In this document: positions 46,620 to 56,429 of the stretch, piece after piece
How positions within the stretch are numbered: position 1 is the first letter of the stretch
Layout of the letters: every line of letters starts with the position of its first letter
Assembly: GCA_949361645.1 (NCBI GenBank)
Contig: OX442423.1
Location: 637,626 to 701,625 of the forward strand
DNA length: 64,000 nt
DNA from: Spongilla lacustris
Lineage: Eukaryota; Porifera; Demospongiae; Spongillida; Spongillidae
Direction: 5' to 3'
Made by a program: the position numbers and the translations under genes
Notes under the pieces: model-generated
Told to the model about the DNA's origin: nothing
Database searches by the model: none
The model's input: only the letters and a program-made list of their open reading frames with translations

Positions 46620-47477
46620 TACTTGCAATCTGCAGAAAAACCCATTTGCAATGATTGGCTTCAGAGGAGGAGTCGATAGCTGTGGTTTCCGAAGCTGACA
46701 AGATGGGCACAGAGAAACAAATTTTTAAACCACGCATCTTGGAATCCCATGATACAAACTTTGCAACTGAGCACAAGAATACATATTCAGTAACAGACAC
46801 ATGGGCGACATGACACCATATATGGTGTCATGTCGTATACAGATTAATGCATGTCACTAGAAACAGTGAATAGGGCACTTGTTTTCTCAAAAACGAGTGC
46901 CCTATTCACTGTTTCTAGTGACATGCATTAATCTGTTTTTGCTGTATACCTTTTCAAACGTCTTCTTGTATCCACCATGTAACACATCCTTTTCATGGAC
47001 ATCACGAATGATTTCATAGAATTCTTCAACATGCGCTACTCTTCTGTACTTATCAATAGCGGTATTGTCCTCCACCAAGCCCTATATAAATGACGCATTT
47101 ATCTCAGTTTCCTACGCTAGAAGTTGCAAAAACACTACAACTTTACATTTTGTGCGATGAATGGCAACAACACGCATCAATAATCGTCTACAACTGACAA
47201 ACAATTTAGTGAGAAGTACCTGCTCTTTTGCTGGAACAACAAGAACATCGCGAGCTCCTAGACTAGGGATGTTCAGAATCTGGAATCCCTTCTTAACAAA
47301 GAAGCGCAAGTTCTTGTCAACAGACGATGGGTCTTTTATGGCGGTTTTAAGTTTGTCTCCTAAGTCTTTGTAAACTACACCGCTAGTTCCTCTATCATTG
47401 GAGGAAAACGTCTCGGCAAGAAAGGCTCCAAACTCCTTCTCTCGTTCGTACATATCCATTTCATAGCCAAATGCCAA
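46620..47477 (-). pseudogene. N-terminal exons of the Ginger-like transposase
   Basis: 47477-47222: MYEREKEFGAFLAETF and LGARDVLVVPAKEQ. 47081-46950 (44 codons, in phase): DNTAIDKYRRVAHVEEF and HEKDVLHGGYKKTF, the HH half of the HHCC zinc finger. 46760-46620: KFVSLCPSCQLRKPQ supplies the CC half, but is preceded by an in-frame TAA where related proteins have a sense codon. The intron between the last two contains two striking palindromes. Confidence 0.75.
46806..46935. repeat. Two perfect palindromes in a transposon intron
   Basis: 46806-46835 is a perfect 30-bp palindrome (CGACATGACACCATA and its complement). 46840-46879 and 46896-46935 are perfect 40-base inverted arms around a 16-base loop that can itself pair further. 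Together they could form a cruciform or RNA hairpin. Confidence 0.95.
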
Positions 47478-47550
47478 AAAAAATGCAACTGAACTGAGAA
47501 ACGCACACTTAGAAATTGTAAACCACGTGTTCTGATAAAAATTAATTAGC

Positions 47551-47612
47551 CCGTTTTAAAGCCGGTCGACCGGCTTGGAAATGGTTAACCCGCTTTAAAT
47601 TGGGTCGACCCG
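47551..47612. repeat. Subterminal repeats of the Ginger-like element (right)
   Basis: CCCGTTTTAAAGCCGGTCGACCGG followed by CCCGCTTTAAATTGGGTCGACCC, the same units as at 42706-42860. Confidence 0.75.
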
Positions 47613-48285
47613 ATTTGCGCAATCCCAGGATTGTACATGTCCTGCGCAAACCCTGGATATTCTGGATGGTTTGTGCGCGATCCTGGGATTGCTCATGCGT
47701 AAAGCATGGATCAATCCTGGGATTGCTCGAGCGCAAAGCATAGATCTGTAATATGTACATATATTAGCGATGGGTAGCGAATGATATATATAAGTACATA
47801 CATATTACTTGATATCAAATAACATGCATTTGAAGTACAAATAAAAGGTTGTATACAAATACATTTGTTCTCTACTGATGAGACACCGAGCACACAGTGA
47901 ACTGCGCCATGGTTCAGAGCTCTTGAAAATGTGGTCAGGTTCATCACGTCTTGATGAGCAGTCCTTCGTGTCTCCCTTTGCACTGTTGCTTGGCGAGCCT
48001 CCAATAATGCTACCAAATATGAGATACATTTCCCATGAGATATAATATTTTCCTCACCATCACCAGTATCTGCTGAAATATATAAAAAGACAAATTAATT
48101 ACATCAAGATTTTACTTAGTCTTGCATGTATAAATTATACTTCGATAAATTGAATTTCATGTATGTATACATGTAGCCAGCCAATCAGCCAAAAACTGAT
48201 TTCCATCTTCGCGCATTACCTCTTTACTCAAGTCCTTGACTTTGAGGATGCCGTTGTCGTAGTGTATACAATGTCCCTTCTAAAA
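47613..48285. other. Stretch with a doubtful exon
   Basis: CCTGGGATTGCTCxxGCG repeats near 47640-47730. A minus-strand frame at about 48017-47880 (EARQATVQRETRRTAHQDVM) has splice-like borders but no recognised family. Confidence 0.3.
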
Positions 48286-48288
48286 TTT

Positions 48289-48385
48289 GTCCCCCCGGAC
48301 GTTTTGCACGAGTGTACAATGTCCCCCCGGACATTCTGCACTAGTGTACAATGTCCCCCCGGACAATCTACACTATAGGGCAAAC
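48289..48385 (+). repeat. Tandem repeat with CCCCCCGGAC core, about 33-36 bp
   Basis: Three units of AATGTCCCCCCGGACxTTxTGCACxAGTGTAC, progressively diverged. No coding role seen. Confidence 0.85.
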
Positions 48386-48389
48386 TGTC

Positions 48390-49990
48390 CCAAATGCCCC
48401 CCTCATAACATTTTATTTCATCTATGGCAAGGCTGGGAAACATTTAATGCAATCCTAATATGGACTTGCAGTGTACAAAGGGGTGGTTATACCGTATCAG
48501 TCGCACAACGGCAGTACACGGGATCGCGATGACGCCATTATTCCGTAGCTCCTATCCGTCGTCAAAGCTGCATGTCGTTCCGCCGCTTGAAATGCTCATT
48601 GAAACCAATACTGACACACATATACGAACATTTAAAATTTTAGAATTAAAATTCCTTAACTAATACACAGCTCTTATCCTTTCCGTCATCAAAGCTCTCA
48701 TTGAAACCAATACTCACACACATACATAATTAATTGACAACATCGCCGTCCATGCACTAAGAGAGCTTTCATACTGGGGAATCGTTTTCCCCTAATTTTA
48801 TCGATGTTTAGGGCTTAAGTTTAAATTCTTAAGTAATTATTTAAATCAGTTCAACATTTAGGGCTTCATTTGTTACCGTGTTTTTTTTGTTTTTTTTTTT
48901 TTCTGAAATCGGTACCTACATGTAATTGGGATATGAGACATCCATAGCAACTTTTCCATATATTTATGTTCCTTTCTTACAATACACCGCTTCTAAAGTT
49001 GTTTATCCGTTCTACAGGGATTTAGTGCATGAGTGACATTCATATAGTTGTTAGTCACGGTTTGCAACCGCCCATGGCCATTGACTATCACAGAAAAAAG
49101 GGATGTCTCAAATTAAGTTCTAAAAATTTAATTTAAATAATTCACCATATTTTTTTAACCTGAAAAGTTGAAGCCCTAAGCAATGATAAAATCAGGGGAT
49201 TTTAAAAATTCTCTATTAGTACTTGGACCCAACAAGAAACCAGACCGAAGATTAGTTTCGCGGTTGGTGACTCGAATGCTGCCATGAGGGCTGATTTCGA
49301 CTTCAGTAACCCGATACGGAAGAACCGGTTTTATTACGTAAATGTAAACACGTATCACTGTGTAAATACGCACCACTCATCGAGCTTGGTCATGGGGAGG
49401 AGATGGTCAGAATCCCCAAGCCACTGAAACGCCATACCTCGACCACAAGGTCTTGCCAAAACTTGCTAACCCCGCAATAGACATACAACGCTTCGACTGT
49501 TTATAGCTGATTCGCATATCAATGAAATGATTGTGGGTGTTCTATTCAAGCATGCATCCCATTATCAATGCGCAATGAAGTCATGAATACGAATAGCAAA
49601 ATACGAAACTTTTAGCGAGCGTATTCGAATAGCGCCGGAAACTGCCATGATTAGAAGGCTACAGCTAGAACTGTCCCTCCTGTACTCTATGTTTGGAAAC
49701 GAGTCATCATCGCAATTAAGCTCCAAGGGTTTATAGAAGATAGGTTGTTCTCTTGTCCCTCACTATAATTTGAAACCATGCAGTTCACTTTGCTTATCTC
49801 AGGTAACTATGGCTATCATCTTTCCATTTCAGTAAATCTAGCATGTAATTGTGTTGAAAATCAAACAGATGGCACCACAAGGCAGAGAATCCCCCAGCAT
49901 GCATTATATTGTTCACAAGCCAAGGGGGGAAAAATCATCTAATTGATTTAAAACAGGAGCCTAATAATGACATACAACTTCAAACCAGAC
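48390..49990. other. Gene-poor AT-rich stretch
   Basis: No supported exon or element ends. Short duplications occur (AATACTxACACACATA at 48606 and 48709). Confidence 0.4.
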
Positions 49991-49999
49991 TTAAGCCAT

Positions 50000-50215
50000 A
50001 CCCAGCCAGCAGGTGCACTTGTCCTCAATCCAATGGGAGAGAGGGAAATATGCTACCCTCGACATCACAGTGACCTCTCCCTTAATCCCTTCCATCCTAA
50101 CAGCAGTGAGCTTGTCTGAAGGGGCTGCAGCAGAGGAGGCAGAGGCCAGGAAGCACAGGGTAAATGACCCCAAGTGTTCGGATTTGGGTGTGCATCCAAC
50201 TTAGGGTGGAGATAT
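50000..50215 (+). pseudogene. Retrotransposon endonuclease fragment
   Basis: The + frame reads YATLDITVTSPLIPSILTAV then EGAAAEEAEARKHRVNDPKC, the segment around the endonuclease LDxTVTSPL of the RLE retrotransposons. A nearly identical inverted copy is at 51840-51965. Confidence 0.65.
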
Positions 50216-50699
50216 ATGGGAATTGTGGAAGAGAGGCCCATCTGATCTTCACCTCCCGCCTGGCATCTAACCTGCCCCTCACCACGTCTTCGCATGAATA
50301 TAAGGTTCTCACTGAGATCTAAGCATAGTTAACATTTTGTGAACATTGTGTATTCCCATTGTGTGTTTTATTTGTGCTACTCTTATACCAGTATAACAGT
50401 TTGGTTTTGTATTTTTAATATGTATTAATTCACTTTTTTAATTATAATAAAATTTATTAAAGTACATAAATTATATATACATGTATAATTATACTTTAAA
50501 CTTTCCATAATTAATAATAAATATTTGTATATCATATTGTTCAACTTCATGATACAGCAGGATATTTAAGCTATTCCGATATACATATCAGTTGAACTAA
50601 ACACTGAACTACACCAAACAAAAATTCCAAGCAAAGCCCTAGCATTCTGGCACATCAGTGTTATGCCCAGGTGGCAATATATTGAAGCTAACACCTCAG

Positions 50700-50880
50700 G
50701 CCAGAAATAATGACTTGTCCTGATGCCTAGCTTCTTGAGAGAGCTTGTTGTGCCTCATTTCCCCCCAACCATCAAATACCTCGATGGCCAATGGGACACA
50801 TACCCAACCTCTCACTGTACAGAAAAAGTCATTCATTTCATGTTTGTCCTGCTCTCCCAGCTCAGCTGAGGTCATGCTCG
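50700..50880 (-). pseudogene. Retrotransposon tail fragment
   Basis: Minus reads ELGEQDKHEMNDFFCTVRGW then VCVPLAIEVFDGWG, matching the VPLxVExYGxWG region of other copies. It ends abruptly at the MITE fragment starting 50884. Confidence 0.6.
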
Positions 50881-50883
50881 CGC

Positions 50884-51480
50884 CATTCCGCGAAAACTTC
50901 CTATGTTTTAAAATGATGGTACGTTTGAATCGCTATATGGTATATCGTCCGAACGGTAAAGGCTATAGAGTATAGACTTCCTATTTTCATGACTTCATAC
51001 TACACCATTGCTCTATGGTAAACTACATTTCGGTGTCTTGCACTTGCTTCGTGCCAGCATTGCAACGTTCGATACCAAAACCCAATTACTCTATAGGAAT
51101 AGTATCATGTCACGCTTTTTGGCTCAACATTCATTCCTATGCTTAATTAGATTAGCACCACTTACCATTGCTCCAAAAAAATTCAGAGACTATAAGCTGC
51201 CATTTCCACACAGAATGGTTTAATAACCGTACATTTATATGGGATATTATATTTGCCGGTAAGTACTTCACAGCACGTGCACACCGTTTCTCTATCGTAA
51301 ATATTCTTGCATCACTCCCACGTTTTATGCCTAATTGGAAACAAACTGCCAAATTATTTGATACGAGCAATCTAATCACTTCAAATTAGGTTGGTACGTA
51401 GTAAAGTCCTGTAGCTATTGAAATGTTCTGTTTGTTCGATCCATTACATAGGTATAGATGAACGAAGTACGTGCACATTT
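50884..51480. mobile_element. Foldback family 1 fragment, diverged
   Basis: CCGCGAAAACTTCCTATGTTTT begins 7 bases inside the usual GGGACAG tip. Left-arm blocks follow to GTGCCAGCATTGCAACGTTC (51070), and weaker blocks (AATCACTTCAAATTAGG, GTACGTGCACATTTCG) to about 51480. Confidence 0.6.
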
Positions 51481-51839
51481 CGATGTACATGTATATATTG
51501 AGAGCGACGCGGTTCGTCTGTGGCACTGAATATCATTTCTCAACCAGTGCAGTCGGTTTTATTGTCACCTGTATTTAATTACAAAGCTATACATGTTGAT
51601 AACGACTATAAATGAAGCTTCCATGGCATAGTCATAGAAACAAGGTGCTATTTCTCGGTCATTTGTACCTCGTTCCGCCTCTAGCCTGTCGAACCATAGA
51701 TTATATAGGTCGAACAAGGGTGAAGTTCAGCCTGCTGTAGATCTCAGGGAGAACCTTACCTTTGTGGGAAGAAGTGATCATGGCCAGGTGAGAAGCCAGA
51801 CGGGAGAAAGCTCCGAACACTATATGGATCGTTTACTCT

Positions 51840-51965
51840 GTGCTTCCTTCAGACAAGCTCGCTGCTGTTAGGATGGAAGGGGTTTTAAGGGAGAGGTCAC
51901 AGTGATGTCAAGGGCAGCACATTTCCCTCTTCCCATTTGACGACAAGTGCATCCACTGGCCGGAT
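51840..51965 (-). pseudogene. Inverted copy of the endonuclease fragment at 50000
   Basis: The reverse complement matches 50005-50120 closely (GTGCTGCCCTTGACATCACT, GTGACCTCTCCCTTAAAACC, CATCCTAACAGCAGCGAGC). It is about 1.8 kb away in inverted orientation. Confidence 0.65.
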
Positions 51966-52327
51966 ATGCATGGATCTACATGTATAGCCTAGTGTAAGGA
52001 GAGTTGTCAATTGAATAATGAATACACACATACATGTATGCTAAGATACATGCGCACTGAAGTGAAAACCTATACAATTAATTTGTCTCCTTAATTGATC
52101 ATCATTAAAGCTAACCTGCACATCTTGCTATCTAAGCTCTAGAATTTGCCCTTACAAGTTATGCTGAGTTTGCCACAGTCGGATGACAGCTTGTTTATAT
52201 TGTTAGTTATACATGTAGACACACCGGTATGACGATCTGCATGGTATAAATAATAATAATATTGCATTATTACACTTGCATCAATACATAAATAAATAAA
52301 TAAGCATATATCATGTGACGTCTCTCT

Positions 52328-52804
52328 TTATATCTTGACGTTGCAATCTATGGACACCCAAGAAGCGGCATGTTTCTTCGGTTTGCAGGAAGCCTTGTCT
52401 TTGTGAAACGAAGCGATGCATATGCTTCTATCGTCCAAAGTTTGAGTCAAGTAGAACCTCCCGTTGTCCTCATTCGAATTAACTTTGTTCCACACCGCAG
52501 CAGTAGTAGTGTTTGCTGGCCCGCTGAGAATATCGTACGATCCGTTGTTCGGAGAGCCTGTCATTAAGAATGAACCGGGGTTGGCTTGAGACTCCAACTG
52601 GATACTTGCGCTGTCCGCGGCCGCATAGTGCAGGGAGAAACAGCTGCCATTATTCCCCCCATCAGCAACGACATCTCCACTGTCAGTGACTCTGATAAGG
52701 AATCCCAATTTGACACTCGATATCTGGCAGCAAATAAGCACAGGCGAGGCAGAAAGAGAAGCGAACAGCGCAGCAAAAGAAAGTGCGATTTTGAATGCAT
52801 CCAT
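52328..52804 (-). CDS. Small secreted protein, beta-trefoil/FGF-like, paralog B (158 aa)
   Basis: Single-exon frame starting MDAFKIALSFAALFASLSAS (signal peptide). Mature motifs: VKLGFLIRVTDSGDVVADGG, FSLHYAAADSASIQLES, ANPGSFLMTG, YDILSG, RFYLTQ, ICIASFHKDKASCKPK and the closing SWVSIDCN. Cysteines near the N-terminus of the mature part, in CIASF, in ASCK and near the end are shared in position with paralog A, suggesting conserved disulfides. Shared blocks: LGFL.xVTxxGxV, PGSFLM, C.A.F, SWV. TATAAAAG (52877-52870) lies 66 bases before the start. It acts outside the cell if the signal peptide works. The beta-trefoil call is inference from strand-turn pattern and length; FGF, IL-1-like and an unrelated sponge family are all possible. 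Confidence 0.75.
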   Translation of the reverse strand: MDAFKIALSFAALFASLSASPVLICCQISSVKLGFLIRVTDSGDVVADGGNNGSCFSLHYAAADSASIQLESQANPGSFLMTGSPNNGSYDILSGPANTTTAAVWNKVNSNEDNGRFYLTQTLDDRSICIASFHKDKASCKPKKHAASWVSIDCNVKI

Positions 52805-52869
52805 GCTTTGTCAGGCAGGCACAAGTAGCTCAGTGATCTACGATATGTTATGGAACGGCTGAAATGTCT

Positions 52870-52877
52870 CTTTTATA
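52870..52877 (-). promoter_or_regulatory. TATA box of secreted paralog B
   Basis: TATAAAAG on minus, 66 bases before the start codon, as in paralog A. Confidence 0.6.
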
Positions 52878-53277
52878 TCGCTGAATCCCTTCCAGTTTCG
52901 TATACGGAATGAGGATATGATGTTATTTTACACCATTGTGGATTATGTTATACAACATTGCATGGGTTGCAGTTCCTTGCTTTTATATTAATAATTAAAG
53001 GTCTACCTTTATACGCCACAAGTCTCGTGTTGCCCATGCACAACTTATATGTGTAATGTATACAATTATAGATGTCCATAACCTCCCAATCATTACACAG
53101 CAAAAAAAAAAAGGCGTTAAATTATAAAAATTGGTTCACATTTGATTTCACATTAACATCAATTGCAAGTCAAGCGCACTTGATTTTACTGTGAAATCAT
53201 GTGTTGATTTACAATAAAATCCGTTAGAAAATCAAAAATTGTATTTGTGATACCTTTAAACGTGGGCATTACCCTAT

Positions 53278-53375
53278 ATAATATATATATATATATAATT
53301 ATATATATATATAATTATAATTATATATATATATAATTATATATTATATTATATAATAATAATATATATATATGC
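53278..53375. repeat. (AT)n-rich simple repeat
   Basis: Nearly uninterrupted alternating ATATAT/AATTATAATT for about 100 bases. Confidence 0.95.
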
Positions 53376-53794
53376 CTGATGCCTCCGATATATGCCTCCG
53401 ATATTATATGCCTCCTTACATTTATTTTTAGTCCGGATGCCATCCGTAATCCATTCCACTTATTTATCAATCCTCTCTATAGCTGTAAAACCTGATTTCC
53501 ATATCTCGATCCATATATGCCTCACCTTCTGCCGCTCAACCTATTTACGTCATAATACGTGTTGGTATGCATTCTCTTAATACGGCAGCATATCTTATAC
53601 CTCAATTCAAAGGCCGAATCTTCCATTGGTGAGAAAATAAGACCTTTTTCAGATTCTTTGACGTCTCAGTGCCGTGTTTTACTTATTTTTTAAATATATG
53701 TTTCGATATTTAATGCATCAATAAATAATACAATTAATTACATGTAGACCCTATACACATATTTTCCAGCTTTTCATACGGTGGTTCATATGAC

Positions 53795-54040
53795 TATAAA
53801 GCCGTTGTTCAGAGAGCCTGTCATAAAGAACGGATCATGTTTATGGCTCCAACTGGATACTAGCGCTTCCCGTGTAGTGCAGGGAGAAATAGCTGCATGT
53901 ATTTGTCTTTTGTCTCCTCATCAGCATGCAACGACATCTCCACTAGCTGTCCGGCACGCGGATATAATATCACTCACACATGAAGCGAATTAAGAGTGCG
54001 GCAAAAGCAACGCCAGTTTTAGAATGCATCCCAGTCCGGT
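53795..54040 (-). pseudogene. Broken third copy of the secreted protein gene
   Basis: 53799-53880 (CCGTTGTTCAGAGAGCCTGT, then CTCCAACTGGATACT) and 53885-54030 (AGGGAGAAATAGCTGC, GCAACGACATCTCCAC, GCGGCAAAAGCAACGCCAGT, AATGCATCCC) align in order with 52540-52820 of paralog B, including the start-codon region. The 3' half is missing and the aligned part contains indels and stops. TATATATAG near 54044-54052 is at the place of the TATA box. It lies about 1.2 kb upstream of paralog B, in the same orientation, so it arose by local tandem duplication. Confidence 0.75.
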
Positions 54041-54059
54041 CAAGCTATATATAGCACAA

Positions 54060-55125
54060 TTATACAGCGATATATGTTACAGGCATTGGAATCCTTATTT
54101 AGCCGGTCCGGTTTCTTACATAATGAGGATATAGATCTATAATTATAATTATGTTTTTGCATATGGATTCTATAAATTAAATGTTGTATAACAATCGACT
54201 CATACCGTTCATTCCTGTCCCAAATATACCTGCCCATTTTGTGTCTTCTATAGCCCACCCTTCCGTTTGAGCTTACCTATAGACATATAATCCCGGTGGC
54301 CGGTGGCTCTGCTATTCATGCTGCCTATACGCGATATCCGGCACTGTTTGCATTTCACCTCACGGCATGAATCCTCAATTACTTTGGAAGCATTAGCATG
54401 GGGAGCCGAAGAATTCAATATAGATCAGTTTAATCCCTCGGGTTGCCATCCTTACAAATAAACCGTATATTATATACATGTAGTCCGTGTCTTCGTGATC
54501 TTGTCCAACCTGCATGCATGTATGTATGGGAGACTAAACGCCATGCAGATGCAGATCGGCGATATATAAATATAACGATGAGAGCCTCGGTGCTGCCTGC
54601 ATGGCTATACTGGAGATTGGGAAATAGAGAACATTAATTTAATTCAACTGCATTATTATTATAAACTTATAGAATAGCGCTGGACACGCTTGCATGTACA
54701 TGTACAATTTAAATTCTGAATCAAACAGATGGCCATATACATGCATGCATTATGGTGCAAAATAATCGTTTATAATAAATTCTGATATGAAGGCAACTAT
54801 ATATCCTTAGGTTGTTGTCAGGTAGGAGTGATTTATGCACGCGTGCCATGCAGCAACAAAAATACTTAGTGCGTGCACATGTACTGTACTGGGCCAAACT
54901 AAACGCATGTCAGTATAGCCGGGTGGACCGCTGTATGCAGCCGAAGTCTTTTCTGCTTAGAACATCATGTCACTATTACATGGCGCAAGATATCATTATA
55001 GCTGATTAGGTAATGTATTGACTACCAAAAATGCCGCCGGATCGTGCCCCTACACTGCCACACACGCCCACCCACCACTCTATATATAGCTATGAAACCA
55101 TGCAGCGCAAAAGCGATGAGCATTG
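54060..55125. other. Stretch without recognised gene
   Basis: No exon, RNA gene or element ends recognised. Short ACATGTACATGT and CATGCATGCAT palindromes recur. Confidence 0.4.
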
Positions 55126-55129
55126 GGCT

Positions 55130-55250
55130 ATTCCAGATAAAAATTGTACACCCCCACGGAAGACAAATCGGTTATCTGCGGTGGTTAGCGTTGATACTGG
55201 TTATATCCAGGGAGTCTTCCGTGGAGGTGTAGAATTTTATCTGCTTGTGT
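55130..55250. repeat. Foldback around CCACGGAAGAC
   Basis: ATAAAAATTGTACACCCCCA-CGGAAGAC (55137) pairs with GTCTTCCGTGGAGGTGTAGAATTTTAT (ending about 55242). GATAACCGATTTG-like inner bases also partly pair. Confidence 0.7.
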
Positions 55251-55540
55251 GCCACGCCCTTATCTTGGATACTTAGGCTGTTGAAGCCTGCACATCCTAG
55301 CAAAGTTATACATGTAGGTATCGTGTGATAGCTTGACTCTACATACCAGTACAGGTGCAGCTATAGCTTTGTACCGGTCATTATTGGTTACCCTGCATGT
55401 TGCTAAGGGATGCAATTTAAAGTACTGACAAGTTGTTATAAATCAGTATTGGAATTTCTGAGGTAGATATATATGTGGAGTCGATCCTTAAAATAAAATA
55501 TAAGACACAACGCAACTGAAATGCGATAGCATTCATGCTT

Positions 55541-55667
55541 GATACCTAGTTGGGCGTAGCCCGACCTTCGCGTATTGGCGGAAGGTCGGGTATCAAGAAA
55601 TCTATAGGCTTGATACTCGACCTTCCGCCAATACGCGAAGGTCGGGCTACGCCCCGCTACTTGATAT
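55541..55667. repeat. GC-rich foldback in AT-rich DNA
   Basis: GGGCGTAGCCCGACCTTCGC then GTATTGGCGGAAGGTCGGG (55552-55590) is answered by CGACCTTCCGCCAATACGCG then AAGGTCGGGCTACGCCC (55618-55654). GATAC..CTTGATAC motifs surround both arms. Each arm also contains its own small inverted repeat (CGACCTTC/GAAGGTCG), so four-way folding is possible. Confidence 0.85.
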
Positions 55668-55699
55668 CCTATTAATAGTAAATTAGCAGTTGCTCATAA

Positions 55700-56420
55700 A
55701 TTCTTAGACTTACATGTAGGCAATTATACCTTTGGAGGGAATTTCCCTTTTGATGCGTAATGTTTTGACTACAAAGTAGGAAGTTACGACAAATTACATG
55801 CAGGATAAAGCATTATAGACGAATTCAAGCGAATCAGAAGCACGAAGTGTCACAGTTAAAAAGGAAGCGAGGAAGCCTCTCCCTTGCAAGACATGCAACC
55901 ACATCACTCAACAGTTGTTTTATTATTTCCTTGTGTATGCTAGAGATGAAACCTCCTTGCATTATAAGTACTTAATATTCATACTTGCAGTCACGAATAG
56001 GGATGCAACCACATCAGCTCAACAGTTAGCGAGTGTGTGTAAATTGAAATTCAATGCGTCTTTTATTTTTCAAGTATTGACTAAGTAAACTGCTATAGTA
56101 ATACTTGTGTACAAGTAAGCATGGTTTTGAAAGAGCTAATCAAATTCACGTTTACAGGGTAATAAAAAATGGTGCTGATTTAATTTAGTTACTGTTGTTA
56201 AAAAAATAATAATAACAATAGCGACAATCAAAGTATGGGTCCTGTGTGTCAAGCACTTTCTGAAGCTTCTCCCGTGAGCTCATAGCTCTATAGCACCTTG
56301 GCCCATTGTTTTTTGTCTTTAGTTGTAAACATCCTTGTGTCTGCAACTAATCTCGTTTTCCATGCCTGGTTTATGGTTTGCCATAAGTTTGTTCAGTTAT
56401 CACGAACATTCTGAAGCACA
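55700..56420. other. Stretch without recognised feature
   Basis: GGGATGCAACCACATCAGCTCAACAGTT duplicates 55898-55915 in part. Nothing else is supported. Confidence 0.35.
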
Positions 56421-56429
56421 GAGTCTCCT

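Larger units (their letters stand above)
42673..47610 (-). mobile_element. Ginger-like (KRBA2-like) integrase transposon with Ulp1 protease, inactivated
   Basis: On minus, in order: N-terminal exon (47477-47200), H2C2 zinc-binding exon (47081-46950), a Cys pair block (46760-46620), integrase core (46189-45792), a TTGALPYELVFG GPY-type block (45730-45680), a linker and C-terminal part (45450-44770), a CxC Cys-rich segment (44760-44690), an unknown domain (44632-43730) and a C48/Ulp1 protease (43715-43065). Exon order and GT-AG introns match animal Ginger/KRBA2 genes, related to Gypsy integrases but moving as DNA. Both flanks carry CCGTTTTAAAGCCGGTCGACCGG repeats, and TGTTAC at 42673 is a candidate left tip; the right tip is not preserved. 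A TAA before KFVSLC, a TGA in the GPY region and frameshifts show it is dead. Confidence 0.75.
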
